Counted from the stretch's first letter, positions 33,506 through 42,530 are shown. The stretch: DNA of 64,000 nucleotides from Alloboseaceae bacterium BT-24-1 (GCA_025846845.1 JAOYTL010000002.1:124001-188000); one strand, 5' to 3'. Made by a program: numbers and translations. The notes: a model not told the origin generated them from the sequence alone.

Positions 33506-34729
33506 ATGGACGCCCAGGACGCGCGCTATGCGCCGGATTCGCCCTATGCCTGGTTCAGGCTGGCGCTTGCCCTGCTGATCGGAACCGTGGCCTGCGTCGG
33601 CTCCTGGTCGGCCGTGGTGGTGGTGACGGCGGTGCAGCGGGAGTTCGGCGTCATGCGCGCCGATGCCTCGCTGCCCTACACCTTCGCCATGATTGGCTTC
33701 GGCATCGGCAACATCGTCATGGGCCGCCTGGTCGATCGCTTCGGCATCATGTGGCCGATCGTGCTCGGCGCATGTTTGCTGGCCGCCGGCTATGCACTGG
33801 CATCCTTGTCCGGGACGCTCTGGCAGTTCACGCTGGCGCATGGCTTCCTGATCGGGCTCGGCGCCGCGACCGGGTTCTCGCCGCTGATCGCCGACCTGTC
33901 GCACTGGTTCAAGCGCTATCGCGGCCTCGCCGTCGTCTTCGGTGCGTCCGGCAGCTATCTCGCCGGCATGTTCTGGCCGCAGCTGATCAACTGGGGCGTC
34001 GAGACGCATGGCCTGCGCACGACGCATCTGTGGCTCGGCATTGCGGCGTTCGCGGTGATGATGCCGCTGGCGCCGCTGTTCCGGCGCCGGCCGAATGCGG
34101 CGACCCTCGCGGCGGCTGAGGTGATGAGCGCTGGCGCACGCGGCAGCCTCGGACTGTCGCCGAACCAGCTGCAGCTGCTGCTGGTCGTCGCCGGCTTCTG
34201 CTGCTGCGTCGCGATGTCGATGCCGCAGGTCCATATCGTCGCCTATTGCAGCGACCTCGGCTATGGCGTGGCGCGCGGCGCCGAGATGCTTACGGTAATG
34301 ATGGCGCTCGGCATCGTCAGCCGCGTCGGCTCCGGCTTCGTCGCCGACAAGATCGGCGGCACCGCGACGCTCGCTTTGTCCTCGCTGATGCAGGGCATGG
34401 CGCTCTTCCTCTATCTCTGGTTCGACGGGCTGAGCTCGCTCTTCGTCGTCACCGGCATCTTCGGCCTGTTCCAGGGCGGGATCGTGCCGATGTATGCGGT
34501 GGCGATCCGCGACTACATGCCGCCGCGCGAGGCTGGCGCGCGCATCGGCGTGGTGATGTCGGCGACGATCTTCGGCATGGCATTCGGCGGCTGGGTCTCG
34601 GGCGTGATCTTCGACGCAACCTCGTCCTACCGGCTCGCCTTCCTCAACGGTCTCGCCTGGAACCTGATCAATCTCGCGATCGTCTGCTGGCTGATGCTGA
34701 AGGCGCGGCCGAAGCTGGTGGCGGCGTGA
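33506..34729 (+). CDS. MFS transporter
   Basis: A 407-residue major-facilitator protein with twelve hydrophobic helices. The loop 2-3 signature is visible as GRLVDRFG, with a counterpart GFVADKIGG in the second half. Layout resembles the oxalate/formate antiporter (OFA) or monocarboxylate group (FGASGSYLAGMFWPQL). ATG 33506 follows AGGAAAC. Substrate is likely an organic anion but is not shown by sequence. It is divergent from the panE-like gene. Confidence 0.85.
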   Translation: MDAQDARYAPDSPYAWFRLALALLIGTVACVGSWSAVVVVTAVQREFGVMRADASLPYTFAMIGFGIGNIVMGRLVDRFGIMWPIVLGACLLAAGYALASLSGTLWQFTLAHGFLIGLGAATGFSPLIADLSHWFKRYRGLAVVFGASGSYLAGMFWPQLINWGVETHGLRTTHLWLGIAAFAVMMPLAPLFRRRPNAATLAAAEVMSAGARGSLGLSPNQLQLLLVVAGFCCCVAMSMPQVHIVAYCSDLGYGVARGAEMLTVMMALGIVSRVGSGFVADKIGGTATLALSSLMQGMALFLYLWFDGLSSLFVVTGIFGLFQGGIVPMYAVAIRDYMPPREAGARIGVVMSATIFGMAFGGWVSGVIFDATSSYRLAFLNGLAWNLINLAIVCWLMLKARPKLVAA

Positions 34730-35149
34730 TTATGCCGAGGCAGCTCCCGGCCTATAGGTGCCGAAGCACCAGATGTGGCCTTCCGGGTCCTTGCAGATGA
34801 AGTCGCGGCTGCCATAGCTCTGGTCGCGCGGCTCCATGCAGATTTCGGCGCCGGCCTTGCGGGCGCGCTCGCAGAGCGCATCGATATCGCTCGTCGCGAT
34901 ATAGGGTGAGGCGGTGGTGCCGCCGAGCTCGGACGGGGGCTGGACGAGCTTCGCGAAGTCGGTGCCCTCGCTCGAGCCGAACATCACGATGCCCTCGCCG
35001 AGGCGCAGCTCGGCATGCACGACCTTGCTGCCGTCATCCGAGAGGAAGACGGCGTGCTTCTCGAAGCCGAAGGCCTCGACGAGCCAGTCGACCATCTTGA
35101 CCGCATCGCGGTAGCGCAGGCTGAAATAGATGGCGGCGGGTTGCGGCAT
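34730..35149 (-). CDS. VOC family (PhnB-like glyoxalase) protein
   Basis: A 139-residue VOC protein of the PhnB/glyoxalase-like subset: two beta-alpha-beta-beta-beta halves, with AFGFEKHAVF in the first and RDFICKDPEGHIWCFGTY closing the second. ATG 35149 is favoured because GGAG sits 9 nt upstream; the ORF can extend to 35197. It is 72 bp downstream of an AraC gene on the same strand, and the pair is common as a regulator plus enzyme. Substrate unknown. Confidence 0.8.
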   Translation of the reverse strand: MPQPAAIYFSLRYRDAVKMVDWLVEAFGFEKHAVFLSDDGSKVVHAELRLGEGIVMFGSSEGTDFAKLVQPPSELGGTTASPYIATSDIDALCERARKAGAEICMEPRDQSYGSRDFICKDPEGHIWCFGTYRPGAASA

Positions 35150-35221
35150 GTGCGGCATCTCCAATTGCTTGTCGCGCCAGCAAAGCCGATCGGGCACGCC
35201 TGGTCTTGAACGAAACGGACT

Positions 35222-36034
35222 TCAGCCCGGTTCCAGGATGCCGTGCTCGCCGGCGTCGTTGCGGGCGAGAGCGGCCGGCGGCAGGCCACCCAGTGTGGTG
35301 AACTCGCGGGTCATATGGGCCTGATCGGCATAGCCTGCGATCTGGGCGATCGCAGCCCAGCCGCCAGGCCGATTGCGCGCTGCCAGCTCGCGCGCATGCT
35401 CGAAGCGCTGGATGCGGGCGATGGTCTTCGGCCCGATGCCGGTCTCGCTGACGAAACGCCGGGTCAGGTGGCGCTCGCTCCAGCCGGTCGTGGCGGCGAG
35501 GTCGCGCATGCGGCCCCTGCCGCGCCGTGCCGCCAGCCAGGCGAGGCCGGCGGCGACCTCCGGCGACAGGCTGCGCCCGCGCGCCAGTCTCTGGCCGATG
35601 ACGCGATCGAGCAGAGCGAAGCACTCGGCCCAGGACCGGCATTCGCGCAGGCGCGGGCCGAGATGGCGCAACTCGCCGAGATCGTCGAGGTCCACGATGC
35701 GACCAGCCATGTCGCGCTGGTCGAGCTGGAAGAAGCCATAGGCGCCGGCCGGGGTGAAATCGACCTGCACGCAGGCGGCAAGGCCGGTGGAGGAAACCAG
35801 GACGGGGCGGTCGATGAGGCCGGCTGCGAAGCCTTGCGGCGCGGTGCTTTGCCCGCCGGCGACGGAGAGCGTGAAGGGGGTGGCGAAGTTGATGATCAGC
35901 GGCAGGACGAGCACGGGCACTTCGCGACGCAGGACCGGTTCGGCGCGGTGCTCGCGATAGCCGGTGTAGCCGAGCACGGCGCCCGCCAGATCGGGCCGCG
36001 GCGGCGCCCGCACCAGTTCCCAATCCGCCTGCAT
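35222..36034 (-). CDS. AraC family transcriptional regulator
   Basis: A 270-residue regulator: an N-terminal cupin-like sensing half, then a C-terminal double helix-turn-helix (GRMRDLAATTGWSERHLTRRF and IAQIAGYADQAHMTREFTTLGGLPP, about residues 165-260), in DNA-binding HTH_18 form. The VOC gene follows on the same strand and is the likely target. It is divergent from the pseudo-channel gene at 36175, 140 bp away. Effector unknown. Confidence 0.85.
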   Translation of the reverse strand: MQADWELVRAPPRPDLAGAVLGYTGYREHRAEPVLRREVPVLVLPLIINFATPFTLSVAGGQSTAPQGFAAGLIDRPVLVSSTGLAACVQVDFTPAGAYGFFQLDQRDMAGRIVDLDDLGELRHLGPRLRECRSWAECFALLDRVIGQRLARGRSLSPEVAAGLAWLAARRGRGRMRDLAATTGWSERHLTRRFVSETGIGPKTIARIQRFEHARELAARNRPGGWAAIAQIAGYADQAHMTREFTTLGGLPPAALARNDAGEHGILEPG

Positions 36035-36174
36035 TGCCGGCCCCGTGGTGTTCGGCCGATAGTGGCGCGTATTGGCTGCCGGCTCAACGGCGAAGGGGGG
36101 TATGCCTTGCTCATGACCAGACCGTCCGACGCTCCGCTGGGGTTGCCCCGACCCGCCGGGCTGGCGAGGTGGCG

Positions 36175-36546
36175 ATGCCGCGCCTGATGCAATTCGAGCG
36201 CCGCCATGAACGGCTGGTCCCGATCCGGCGCTTCGCCCTGCGCATGGGGCGGGCGATGCTGCTCTGGCTGGCGCTGACCGTGGTCGGGCTCGCCATCGGC
36301 ATGGCGGGCTATGCCGCCAGCGAGGGCATGGGCGCGGTCGATGCCTTCGTCAATGCGGCGATGATCCTGTCGGGCATGGGGCCGGTCACCGAACTCAAGA
36401 CCGAAGCCGGCAAGCTCTTCGCCGGCGTCTATGCGATCTTCTCAGGCCTGTTTGTGGTGATCGCCACCGGCTTCGTACTGGCGCCGATCCTGCATCGTGT
36501 GCTCCACTCCTTCCATATCGAGGAAGGGAAGGGCAACGATGACTGA
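36175..36546 (+). CDS. Two-helix, pore-loop-like membrane protein (pseudo-channel)
   Basis: A 123-residue membrane protein with a basic cytosolic N-terminus, TM1 at about residues 26-48, a re-entrant-like segment at about 54-70 (AFVNAAMILSGMGP) and TM2 at about 79-105, then HSFHIEEGK. The layout is that of a minimal two-TM potassium channel subunit, but the selectivity filter TVGYG is replaced by LSGMG. ATG 36175 has a GAGGTGG site. It overlaps the thioesterase gene by 8 bp, so they are cotranslated. Whether it conducts ions is doubtful. Confidence 0.55.
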   Translation: MPRLMQFERRHERLVPIRRFALRMGRAMLLWLALTVVGLAIGMAGYAASEGMGAVDAFVNAAMILSGMGPVTELKTEAGKLFAGVYAIFSGLFVVIATGFVLAPILHRVLHSFHIEEGKGNDD

Positions 36547-36946
36547 GCCTGGCGTCAATCCCGTCGAGGAACCGTGCGGCACGCTGACCGTGCGCACCAT
36601 CGCCATGCCGGCGGACACCAACGCCAACGGCGACATCTTCGGCGGCTGGGTGATGTCGCGCATGGACCAGGCCGGCGGCATCGCCGGGGTCGAGCGGGCG
36701 CAGGGACGCGTGGTGACCGTCGCGGTCGAGGCGATGACCTTCATCCGTCCGGTCAAGGTCGGCGATGTGCTCAGCGTCTACACCTCGGTCAAATCGGTCG
36801 GGCGGACCTCGATGAAGATCCAGGTCGAGGCCTGGGCCAAGCGCTTCCGCACCACGCTCCACGAGAAGGTCACCGACGCGTCCTTCACCTTCGTCGCGAT
36901 CGACGATGACGGCCGCCCGCGGCCGGTGCCACCGGCGGCGGGCTGA
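36539..36946 (+). CDS. Acyl-CoA thioesterase, YciA-like hotdog
   Basis: A 135-residue single-hotdog thioesterase. The active-site strand NANGDIFGGWVMSRMDQAGG carries the conserved Asp (D31) of the YciA group, and MTFIRPVKVGDVL forms the substrate-side sheet. YciA-type enzymes cleave acyl-CoA as hexamers. ATG 36539 overlaps the preceding stop by 8 bp. The coupling with a membrane protein hints at a lipid-related job, but this is inference. Confidence 0.85.
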   Translation: MTEPGVNPVEEPCGTLTVRTIAMPADTNANGDIFGGWVMSRMDQAGGIAGVERAQGRVVTVAVEAMTFIRPVKVGDVLSVYTSVKSVGRTSMKIQVEAWAKRFRTTLHEKVTDASFTFVAIDDDGRPRPVPPAAG

Positions 36947-37308
36947 GCTCGGCGCCCCAAATCCTAACGGAACCTGAACCGGCCCCAACGCCGAGTGATT
37001 CAGAAGAATCCGGCAACTTAAGCGTTCTTTAAGCGAACCTCCGCAATTCTGCCGTCGATCGGTCCATCGGGATCGGTCGGCCTGGGGCTGGGAGGTCCTG
37101 CATGATCGATCGCCGTCGCATGCCGGCGGACGTGGCCCGGCTCGCGCCGCCGCTCGCACGCGGCAGGATCGGGTCGGCGAGCCTTTGCCCCGCATTTCTC
37201 CAAGCGCATCCAGTTCACGGCTGACCATTGTCGGCCGCCGCCTATCGTCCGTGATCCGCTACCGGCCAGCGCCGCGCTGCCGGGCTTGTCTTCAGGAGTA
37301 CCGCGTCA
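36947..37308. other. 362-bp interval before the large MCP gene
   Basis: Contains a direct repeat TTAAGCG/TTTAAGCG at about 37018-37035 and a short frame (37102-37224, 40 codons, ATGATCGATCGCCG start with GGGAGG 6 nt upstream) that might encode a basic peptide. It also holds the ribosome site CAGGAG before the MCP start at 37309. A promoter for the chemoreceptor is likely here; nothing else is recognised. Confidence 0.4.
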
Positions 37309-39711
37309 ATGTCGAAGACTGAGAAGCCTGCGCGCCAGAAGGCGTCGCGTGTCGGCATCGCCGCCCGCATCTATGCGGCGCTCGGCGTCCTGACGGTGTT
37401 GACGATCGCGGCTTCGCTGGTCGCCTGGTTCTCCTATGGCCGGGTCGGCAGCACGGTTGCCGACATGGTCGAGCGCAAGATGCCGGTGGTCGAGCTTGCG
37501 CTCGAACTGTCGCAGGCGGCGACGGCTTCGACGGCGCTGGCGCCGCGGTTCATGGAAGTGCAGACCGTGCGTGAGCGCGCGGCCCTGACCGGCGAGTTCG
37601 ACAAGGTCGAGGCCCGGCAGTTCGACCTGGTCCGCAAGATCGGCGAGCAGGGCAATGTCGACAACAAGAAGGCCCAGAGCGCGCTCGACGGCCTCTCGCG
37701 CCAGATCAACGACATCAACGACCTGACCGGCGAGCGGCTGCGCGTCGCTTCGGAATCGGCGGCCGCGCTGGACAAGCTCGGCAAGGCCTATGACGCCTTC
37801 GTCAAGGCGGCGAGCGGCGAGGCCGAACAGGCCAAGTTCGCGGTGACCTTCGGGCTCGACGATCTCGCCGTGCTCTCCGGCGAGGCGCTGACCGGCGCAG
37901 TCAAGACCCTGATGGACCGCGACTTCGCCATCTTCGACCTGGCGCGGACGCTGCAAGCCAATGTCAACGAGATGGTCGGCGTGCTGCGCGAGATCGCGCA
38001 GATCAACGACAAGGAGAAGCTCGGCCTTGCTCGCGAGCGCTTCAACGGCATCGCCTATCGGCTGCGGACGCTTCTCTCCGACGCCGAGAAGATCACCAGC
38101 AACAAGGCGCGGGCCAGCACGGTCGAGGCCCTGATCGCGGTCGGCGAGGGCAGCGACGGCCTTGTCGACATCCGCAACCGCGACATCACCACCCGTGAAG
38201 GCATCGCCCGCGGGCTGAAGGAGGTCGATCAGGCGGCCGCCCAATTGCGCCGCGAGGTCGATGGACTGGTGCAGGGCGCGCGTGGCGAGGCGCAGGCCGC
38301 CGTCGTTTCGACGCAGGCGCTGATCGAGACGAGCAAGCTCTGGCTCGGCATCATCGGCCTTGGCTCGCTCGTCGTCGCGCTGGCGCTGGCGCTGTTCTAT
38401 GTCCGGCGCCAGATCGTCGGCCGCCTCAACCGGCTCTGGGCCGCGACCCGTGCCATCGCCGACGGTCAGCTCGAGACGAAGGTCGAGACCAAGGGCAATG
38501 ACGAGATCGCCGATATCTCGAAGAGCGTCCTGCTGTTCCGCGACAATGCGGTGGCGCTGCGCGCCGCCGAGCTCGCCAAGGTCGAGGACGAGGAGCGCGC
38601 CCGCGAGCAGCGCCGGCAGATGATGGCGGAGCTCGGCGAGGCCTTCGGTGTCGTCGTTGCGGCGGCAGCGCAGGGCGATTTCAGCCGGCGCGTCGACGCC
38701 AACTTCGCCGATGCCGAGCTCAATGCGCTCGCCGGCTCGGTCAACGAGCTGCTGGAGACTGTCCAGGCCGGCCTGTCCGAGACCTGCGAAGTCCTCGGCC
38801 ACCTGTCCGACGGCCGTCTGGTCGCCCGCGTCGAGGGTCGTTACCAGGGTGCCTTCGCCGAGCTCAAGAACGGCACGAACAGCCTTGCCGGCGAGTTCGA
38901 GAGCACGCTGGCGCGCCTGTCGGAGACCGTCTCGGCCGTGCGCAGCGCGACCAGCGAGATCCTTGACGGCGTCACCGATCTCGCCGAGCGCACCAGCGAG
39001 GAGAGCAACGCCGTCTCGGTGGCGACCAACCAGCTCGGCGCCTTCGCCAGCAATGTCCAGAAGACCGCCAAGGACGCCGCCCAGGCGGTCGGTATGGCCC
39101 AGAGCGCCGAGGAGCGCGCCCAGCAGGGCGAGCAGGTCGTCGCCTCGGCGCTGGAAGCGATGCACCGCATCCGCGTCTCCTCCAGCAAGATCTCGGAAGT
39201 GATCTCGATGATCGACGAGATCGCCTTCCAGACCAATCTGCTGGCGCTCAACGCCGCGGTCGAGGCTGCTCGCGCCGGCGACGCCGGCAAGGGCTTCGCG
39301 GTCGTCGCCAGCGAGGTGCGCAGCCTCGCCAAGCGCTCGGCAGACGCCTCGAACGACGTCAAGAAGCTGGTCGAGGCGGCCCATGGCGACGTCAAGGTCG
39401 GCGTCGGCCTGGTCGAGCAGAGCTCGGCCGTGTTCGGCAGCATCCTGACCTCGGTCAACGATCTCTCGGCGCTGATGAACGGCATCTCGCAGACGGCCCG
39501 CGGCCAAGCGACCGACGTCTCGACGATCAACAGAGAGATCGACGGCATCGGCACGATGGCGCACCAGAACGCTGCGCTGGTCGAGGAGACCAACGCCGCG
39601 CTCGCGCTGACCGACGAGCAGACCCGCTCGCTCACCGAGCACATCTCGCGCTTCAGCTTCCGCGAGGGCGGGGCGGCCGAACACGAACACGAGCGGGCAC
39701 AGGCCGCCTGA
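37309..39711 (+). CDS. Methyl-accepting chemotaxis protein, membrane-bound
   Basis: An 800-residue chemoreceptor. TM1 is at about residues 17-40, a long helical periplasmic sensor at about 41-340, TM2 at about 344-365 and HAMP at about 366-420. A second HAMP-like linker follows, then the cytoplasmic signalling hairpin with IAFQTNLLALNAAVEAARAG at about residue 640. The C-terminus ends in AAEHEHERAQAA, without a CheR-tether pentapeptide. It stands alone, 9.5 kb before the che cluster, and has a strong terminator of its own. The ligand is unknown; the all-helical sensor recalls TorS/NarX-like four-helix bundles. Confidence 0.9.
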   Translation: MSKTEKPARQKASRVGIAARIYAALGVLTVLTIAASLVAWFSYGRVGSTVADMVERKMPVVELALELSQAATASTALAPRFMEVQTVRERAALTGEFDKVEARQFDLVRKIGEQGNVDNKKAQSALDGLSRQINDINDLTGERLRVASESAAALDKLGKAYDAFVKAASGEAEQAKFAVTFGLDDLAVLSGEALTGAVKTLMDRDFAIFDLARTLQANVNEMVGVLREIAQINDKEKLGLARERFNGIAYRLRTLLSDAEKITSNKARASTVEALIAVGEGSDGLVDIRNRDITTREGIARGLKEVDQAAAQLRREVDGLVQGARGEAQAAVVSTQALIETSKLWLGIIGLGSLVVALALALFYVRRQIVGRLNRLWAATRAIADGQLETKVETKGNDEIADISKSVLLFRDNAVALRAAELAKVEDEERAREQRRQMMAELGEAFGVVVAAAAQGDFSRRVDANFADAELNALAGSVNELLETVQAGLSETCEVLGHLSDGRLVARVEGRYQGAFAELKNGTNSLAGEFESTLARLSETVSAVRSATSEILDGVTDLAERTSEESNAVSVATNQLGAFASNVQKTAKDAAQAVGMAQSAEERAQQGEQVVASALEAMHRIRVSSSKISEVISMIDEIAFQTNLLALNAAVEAARAGDAGKGFAVVASEVRSLAKRSADASNDVKKLVEAAHGDVKVGVGLVEQSSAVFGSILTSVNDLSALMNGISQTARGQATDVSTINREIDGIGTMAHQNAALVEETNAALALTDEQTRSLTEHISRFSFREGGAAEHEHERAQAA

Positions 39712-39740
39712 TCCAGGCCACCGAAGACGGGTTCACCAGA

Positions 39741-39773
39741 ACGCCGCCGCTCTCATCGAGCGGCGGCGTTTTT
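39741..39773 (+). terminator. Rho-independent terminator after the MCP gene
   Basis: ACGCCGCCGCT and AGCGGCGGCGT make an 11-bp perfect stem around a 7-nt loop and are followed by a run of T. It lies 30 bp after the chemoreceptor stop. Confidence 0.9.
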
Positions 39774-39963
39774 CATGCGCTGCCGGCCATCGCCTCACGC
39801 CGGCATGACGGGAAGGTGATGGTCCAGCCGATGGACTTCACCGTTGGCCGCTCCTTAGATGGGGACAGACAAGACGATGCGTCGGGCGGGACCTGTCGCT
39901 GCCTCCGGGCCATGCCGCCCAAAAGTCTTTCCTGACGTCAGATGCAATGGCGAGGATCAGATC

Positions 39964-40488
39964 ATGACCGTGACGATCACCCACCCCAACCGCCGGATCC
40001 TGCTACTCGGTGCAGCTTCTGCTGGCATCGTCGGCCTGCTGCCGCGCCATCTCGCGACCGCGAGCGCGCAGACCGGTGGCCACGCTCCGACCGAGACGAT
40101 GCGCGGCGGCGCCAACAACTACATCCCGAACGCGCCTTTGGTCGAAAACCTCGGAACCGGCTTCGTCGCGTCAGGCATTGTGCGCAAGGCCGGGAGCGGC
40201 GAGCCGCTGCGCAATCTCCGCATCCAGATCTGGGCAGCGACCGAGCGCGGTGGCGAGCGTGAGCCGAGCAATCGCGGCAGCGTCATGACCGATGCGAACG
40301 GCCGCTACCGGCTCGATATCTCGCCGATCGTTCCGCAGTTCGGCCAGCCGCACATCCATATCGCCTATGACGATCCCGGCTTTGCGACCCTGTTCCTGCG
40401 GCCGGTCCTGAACAGCCGCCACGACAAGAACATGGCCGTCGACTTCGTCCTCGCTCCCGCCGCGGGCAATGCCGGCAAGTCGAGCTGA
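39964..40488 (+). CDS. Exported intradiol-dioxygenase-like protein
   Basis: A 174-residue protein. The N-terminus carries twin arginines in NRRILLLGAASAG (about residues 9-21), fitting Tat export, with cleavage near ASAQ. The mature part has the beta-sandwich pattern of intradiol ring-cleavage dioxygenases (SGIVRKAGSGEPLRNLRIQIW, MTDANGRYRLDI, GQPHIHIAYDD). The HIH pair of iron-binding histidines is kept, but of the two ligand tyrosines only the GRY one is clear; the other appears to be Phe (PQFGQ). Redox rather than ring cleavage is possible. It overlaps a ferric-reductase-like gene by 20 bp. Confidence 0.6.
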   Translation: MTVTITHPNRRILLLGAASAGIVGLLPRHLATASAQTGGHAPTETMRGGANNYIPNAPLVENLGTGFVASGIVRKAGSGEPLRNLRIQIWAATERGGEREPSNRGSVMTDANGRYRLDISPIVPQFGQPHIHIAYDDPGFATLFLRPVLNSRHDKNMAVDFVLAPAAGNAGKSS

Positions 40489-41107
40489 CACGGGCCGACG
40501 ACGCATCGCCTGGCTGGCGATCGCGGCCGTCGCCACCATCCCGGTGGTCGCGGCGGCGCTGAGCCCGCTCCAGCGCGGCCGCGAGTTTCTCTGGGTCGTC
40601 GGCGGCATGGCCGGCGTCGTGGCGCTCAGCCTGCTGTTCGTGCAGCCGCTGCTGACCGCGACCGCTCCGGTCCTGCTGCCGGCCGCGCGCGGCTTGCGCT
40701 GGCATCGCTGGGGCGGAATCGCGATCGTCGCCGCAGTCGCGCTGCATATCGGGGCGCTCTACGCCTATAGCCCCGAGGATGTGATGGATGCGCTGCTCCT
40801 GGTCGCGCCGACGCCGTTCTCGCTCTACGGCGTGATCAGCCTGTGGTGCCTCGTCCTCACCGCCATCCTCGCCGCGACGCGCCGGCGCTTGCGCTTCTCC
40901 CACCGGAACTGGCGCATCGCCCACAGCGTGCTGGCCGTGGCGATCGTCAGCTCCGCGGCAGTTCACACCGTGCTGATCGAGGGTGCGATGGAAGAGATCT
41001 CGAAGCTCGTGGTCTGCATCGCCGCCTTGGCTGCGACCACGGTCGGCGCGCTCGAGATCAATGTCCTCGGCCCCTTGCGCCGGCGGCGGGCATTGGAAAA
41101 CGCGTGA
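40469..41107 (+). CDS. Ferric-reductase-like transmembrane protein
   Basis: A 212-residue membrane protein with about six transmembrane segments and the ferric-reductase-like domain pattern: GLRWHRWGGIAIVAAVALHIGALYAYSP (with a heme-ligand-like His), HRNWRIAHSVLAVAIVSSAAVHTVLI. No flavin or NAD domain is attached, so it would pass electrons within the membrane like MsrQ. The start at 40469 lies inside the preceding gene, indicating cotranslation. Product role: probably an electron donor for the exported partner; inference. Confidence 0.65.
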   Translation: MPASRADTGRRRIAWLAIAAVATIPVVAAALSPLQRGREFLWVVGGMAGVVALSLLFVQPLLTATAPVLLPAARGLRWHRWGGIAIVAAVALHIGALYAYSPEDVMDALLLVAPTPFSLYGVISLWCLVLTAILAATRRRLRFSHRNWRIAHSVLAVAIVSSAAVHTVLIEGAMEEISKLVVCIAALAATTVGALEINVLGPLRRRRALENA

Positions 41108-41141
41108 TTTGCGATGGGACGCAGCCCGAAGCGCAGAGAAC

Positions 41142-41217
41142 TGGTGGGCCGGGCCGGACTCGAACCGGCACCGGCGCTGTTATGAGCAGCGAGCTCTAAC
41201 CATTGAGCTACCGGCCC
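41142..41217 (-). tRNA. tRNA with CAT anticodon, probably tRNA-Ile2
   Basis: Reading the minus strand, a full 76-nt cloverleaf with encoded CCA: acceptor GGGCCGG/CCGGCCC, D-arm GCTC...GAGC, anticodon stem CGCTG/CAGCG with loop CTCATAA, 5-nt variable loop, T-arm GCCGG/CCGGC with TTCGAGT. Anticodon CAT would read Met, but the short D-loop (AATGGTTA) and the C4-G69 and C5-G68 pairs match the TilS identity elements of tRNA-Ile2, in which C34 becomes lysidine and reads AUA. Elongator tRNA-Met remains possible. Confidence 0.8.
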
Positions 41218-41442
41218 GCGGCAGGCCTAGCATCAGCCGGGCGCAGCGGCAACGGCTCGGACGGCGAGGCGAGACGCCGCTCCCGCGTGGCGTTCAACGG
41301 CAGTCCTCCACATCCGGACTTGCCAGCCCGCCCCCGATCGCTAGCTTTGACGCGATGGTTGTAGGCGCCGGTTCTGCCGGCGTTGGCCCGACCGCCCTCA
41401 AGAGGCGGCGAGGTTCAATCGTTTCAAAGGGAGGAAAATCCG

Positions 41443-42390
41443 ATGACGAGACTGAGCAGTGCAGCTTTGTGTCTTGCCGCCACGGCCGCGCTTTGCGCGC
41501 CCGCCGCCGCCGCCGACATGCGGCTGATGACCGGCCCTCAGGGCGGGGTCTGGGTACCGCTGGGCGGTCAACTCAAGGACATCTGGGAGAAGGCGGTTCC
41601 GGGCTTGAGCGTGCAGTCGCTGCCGGGCGCCGGCATCGCCAATGTGCGTGCCATCGAGGACGGCAAGGCGGAGGTCGGCTTCGGCAACTCGATCTCGACG
41701 GTCGACGGGCTCGCCGGCAATGCGCCGTTCCCGAAGAAGCACGAGAACATCTGCAACATCGCCTCGCTATATCCGCAGTATTTCCAGATGCTGGTGCCGG
41801 CGGATTCAGGGATCAAGACAGTCAAGGACCTGAAGGGCAAGGCAATCACCACCCAGCCGCGCGGCAATACCGGCGAGCTCATCACCGGCCAGCTGCTCAA
41901 GGTGCACGGGATGAGCTACAGCGACGTCAAGGTCTCGTTCGTCTCCTATACGGACTCGGTCGAGCAGGTGAAGGACGGCCATGCCCAGGCCTTCACGCTC
42001 GGCACCGCCATTCCGTCGGGCGCGGTGATGGATCTCGCTTCGGCGCGCGACATCAAGCTCCTCGACCTCTCGGCCGATCTCGACGGGATGAGGAAGCTCA
42101 ACCCCGGCTACACGCTGGTGACCGTGCCGAAGGGCACCTATCCGAAGCAAGGCGAGGACGTGAAGGTGATCGGCTACGCCACCCATATCGTCGCCTCCTG
42201 CAAGCTGCCGGCCGACCAGATCTACGCGATGACCAAGGCGATCGCCGACAACGTTCCCTCGCTCGCGGCGACCAGCAAGACGATGGATGGCCTGACGCCG
42301 CAGATCATGGCGGAGGATGTCGGCGTGCCGTTCCATCCCGGCGCGGCGCGCTTCTACAAGGAAAAGGGCATCACCGTCGCCGCGAAGTGA
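41443..42390 (+). CDS. TAXI family TRAP transporter solute-binding protein
   Basis: A 315-residue periplasmic binding protein: signal peptide about 1-23, then LMTGPQGGVWVPLGGQLKDIWEKAVPGL (the TAXI-type start), DGKAEVGFGN, TQPRGNTGELITGQLL and KLLDLSADL. TAXI proteins feed the fused DctQM permease; known substrates are small dicarboxylic or amino acids, but this one cannot be assigned. ATG 41443 follows AAAGGGAGG. The TRAP permease gene follows 140 bp on. Confidence 0.9.
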   Translation: MTRLSSAALCLAATAALCAPAAAADMRLMTGPQGGVWVPLGGQLKDIWEKAVPGLSVQSLPGAGIANVRAIEDGKAEVGFGNSISTVDGLAGNAPFPKKHENICNIASLYPQYFQMLVPADSGIKTVKDLKGKAITTQPRGNTGELITGQLLKVHGMSYSDVKVSFVSYTDSVEQVKDGHAQAFTLGTAIPSGAVMDLASARDIKLLDLSADLDGMRKLNPGYTLVTVPKGTYPKQGEDVKVIGYATHIVASCKLPADQIYAMTKAIADNVPSLAATSKTMDGLTPQIMAEDVGVPFHPGAARFYKEKGITVAAK

Positions 42391-42530
42391 GCGGCCGGTG
42401 GTTTCCGTGACGACGGACTGACACCCGGCGCGCCGGGCCTTCCCGGCGCGCGCTCTCCAGAAGCCTCCGATCCACCTGCGTAGCGTCTGCGCGCGCTACG
42501 CCAGCCGGCGATCGGTTCCAGAGCCGGGAC

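Noticed and set aside
37102..37224. 40-codon frame with a ribosome site before the MCP
   Set aside because: Could be real, but the peptide is arginine/proline/alanine-rich with no other support; recorded only inside the intergenic note.
37306..39690. 794-codon open frame opposite the large MCP
   Set aside because: Mirror of the MCP coding pattern; no start context or domain.
41142..41217. tRNA-Met (elongator) for the CAT tRNA
   Set aside because: Acceptor pairs and D-loop length fit tRNA-Ile2 better, though not conclusively.
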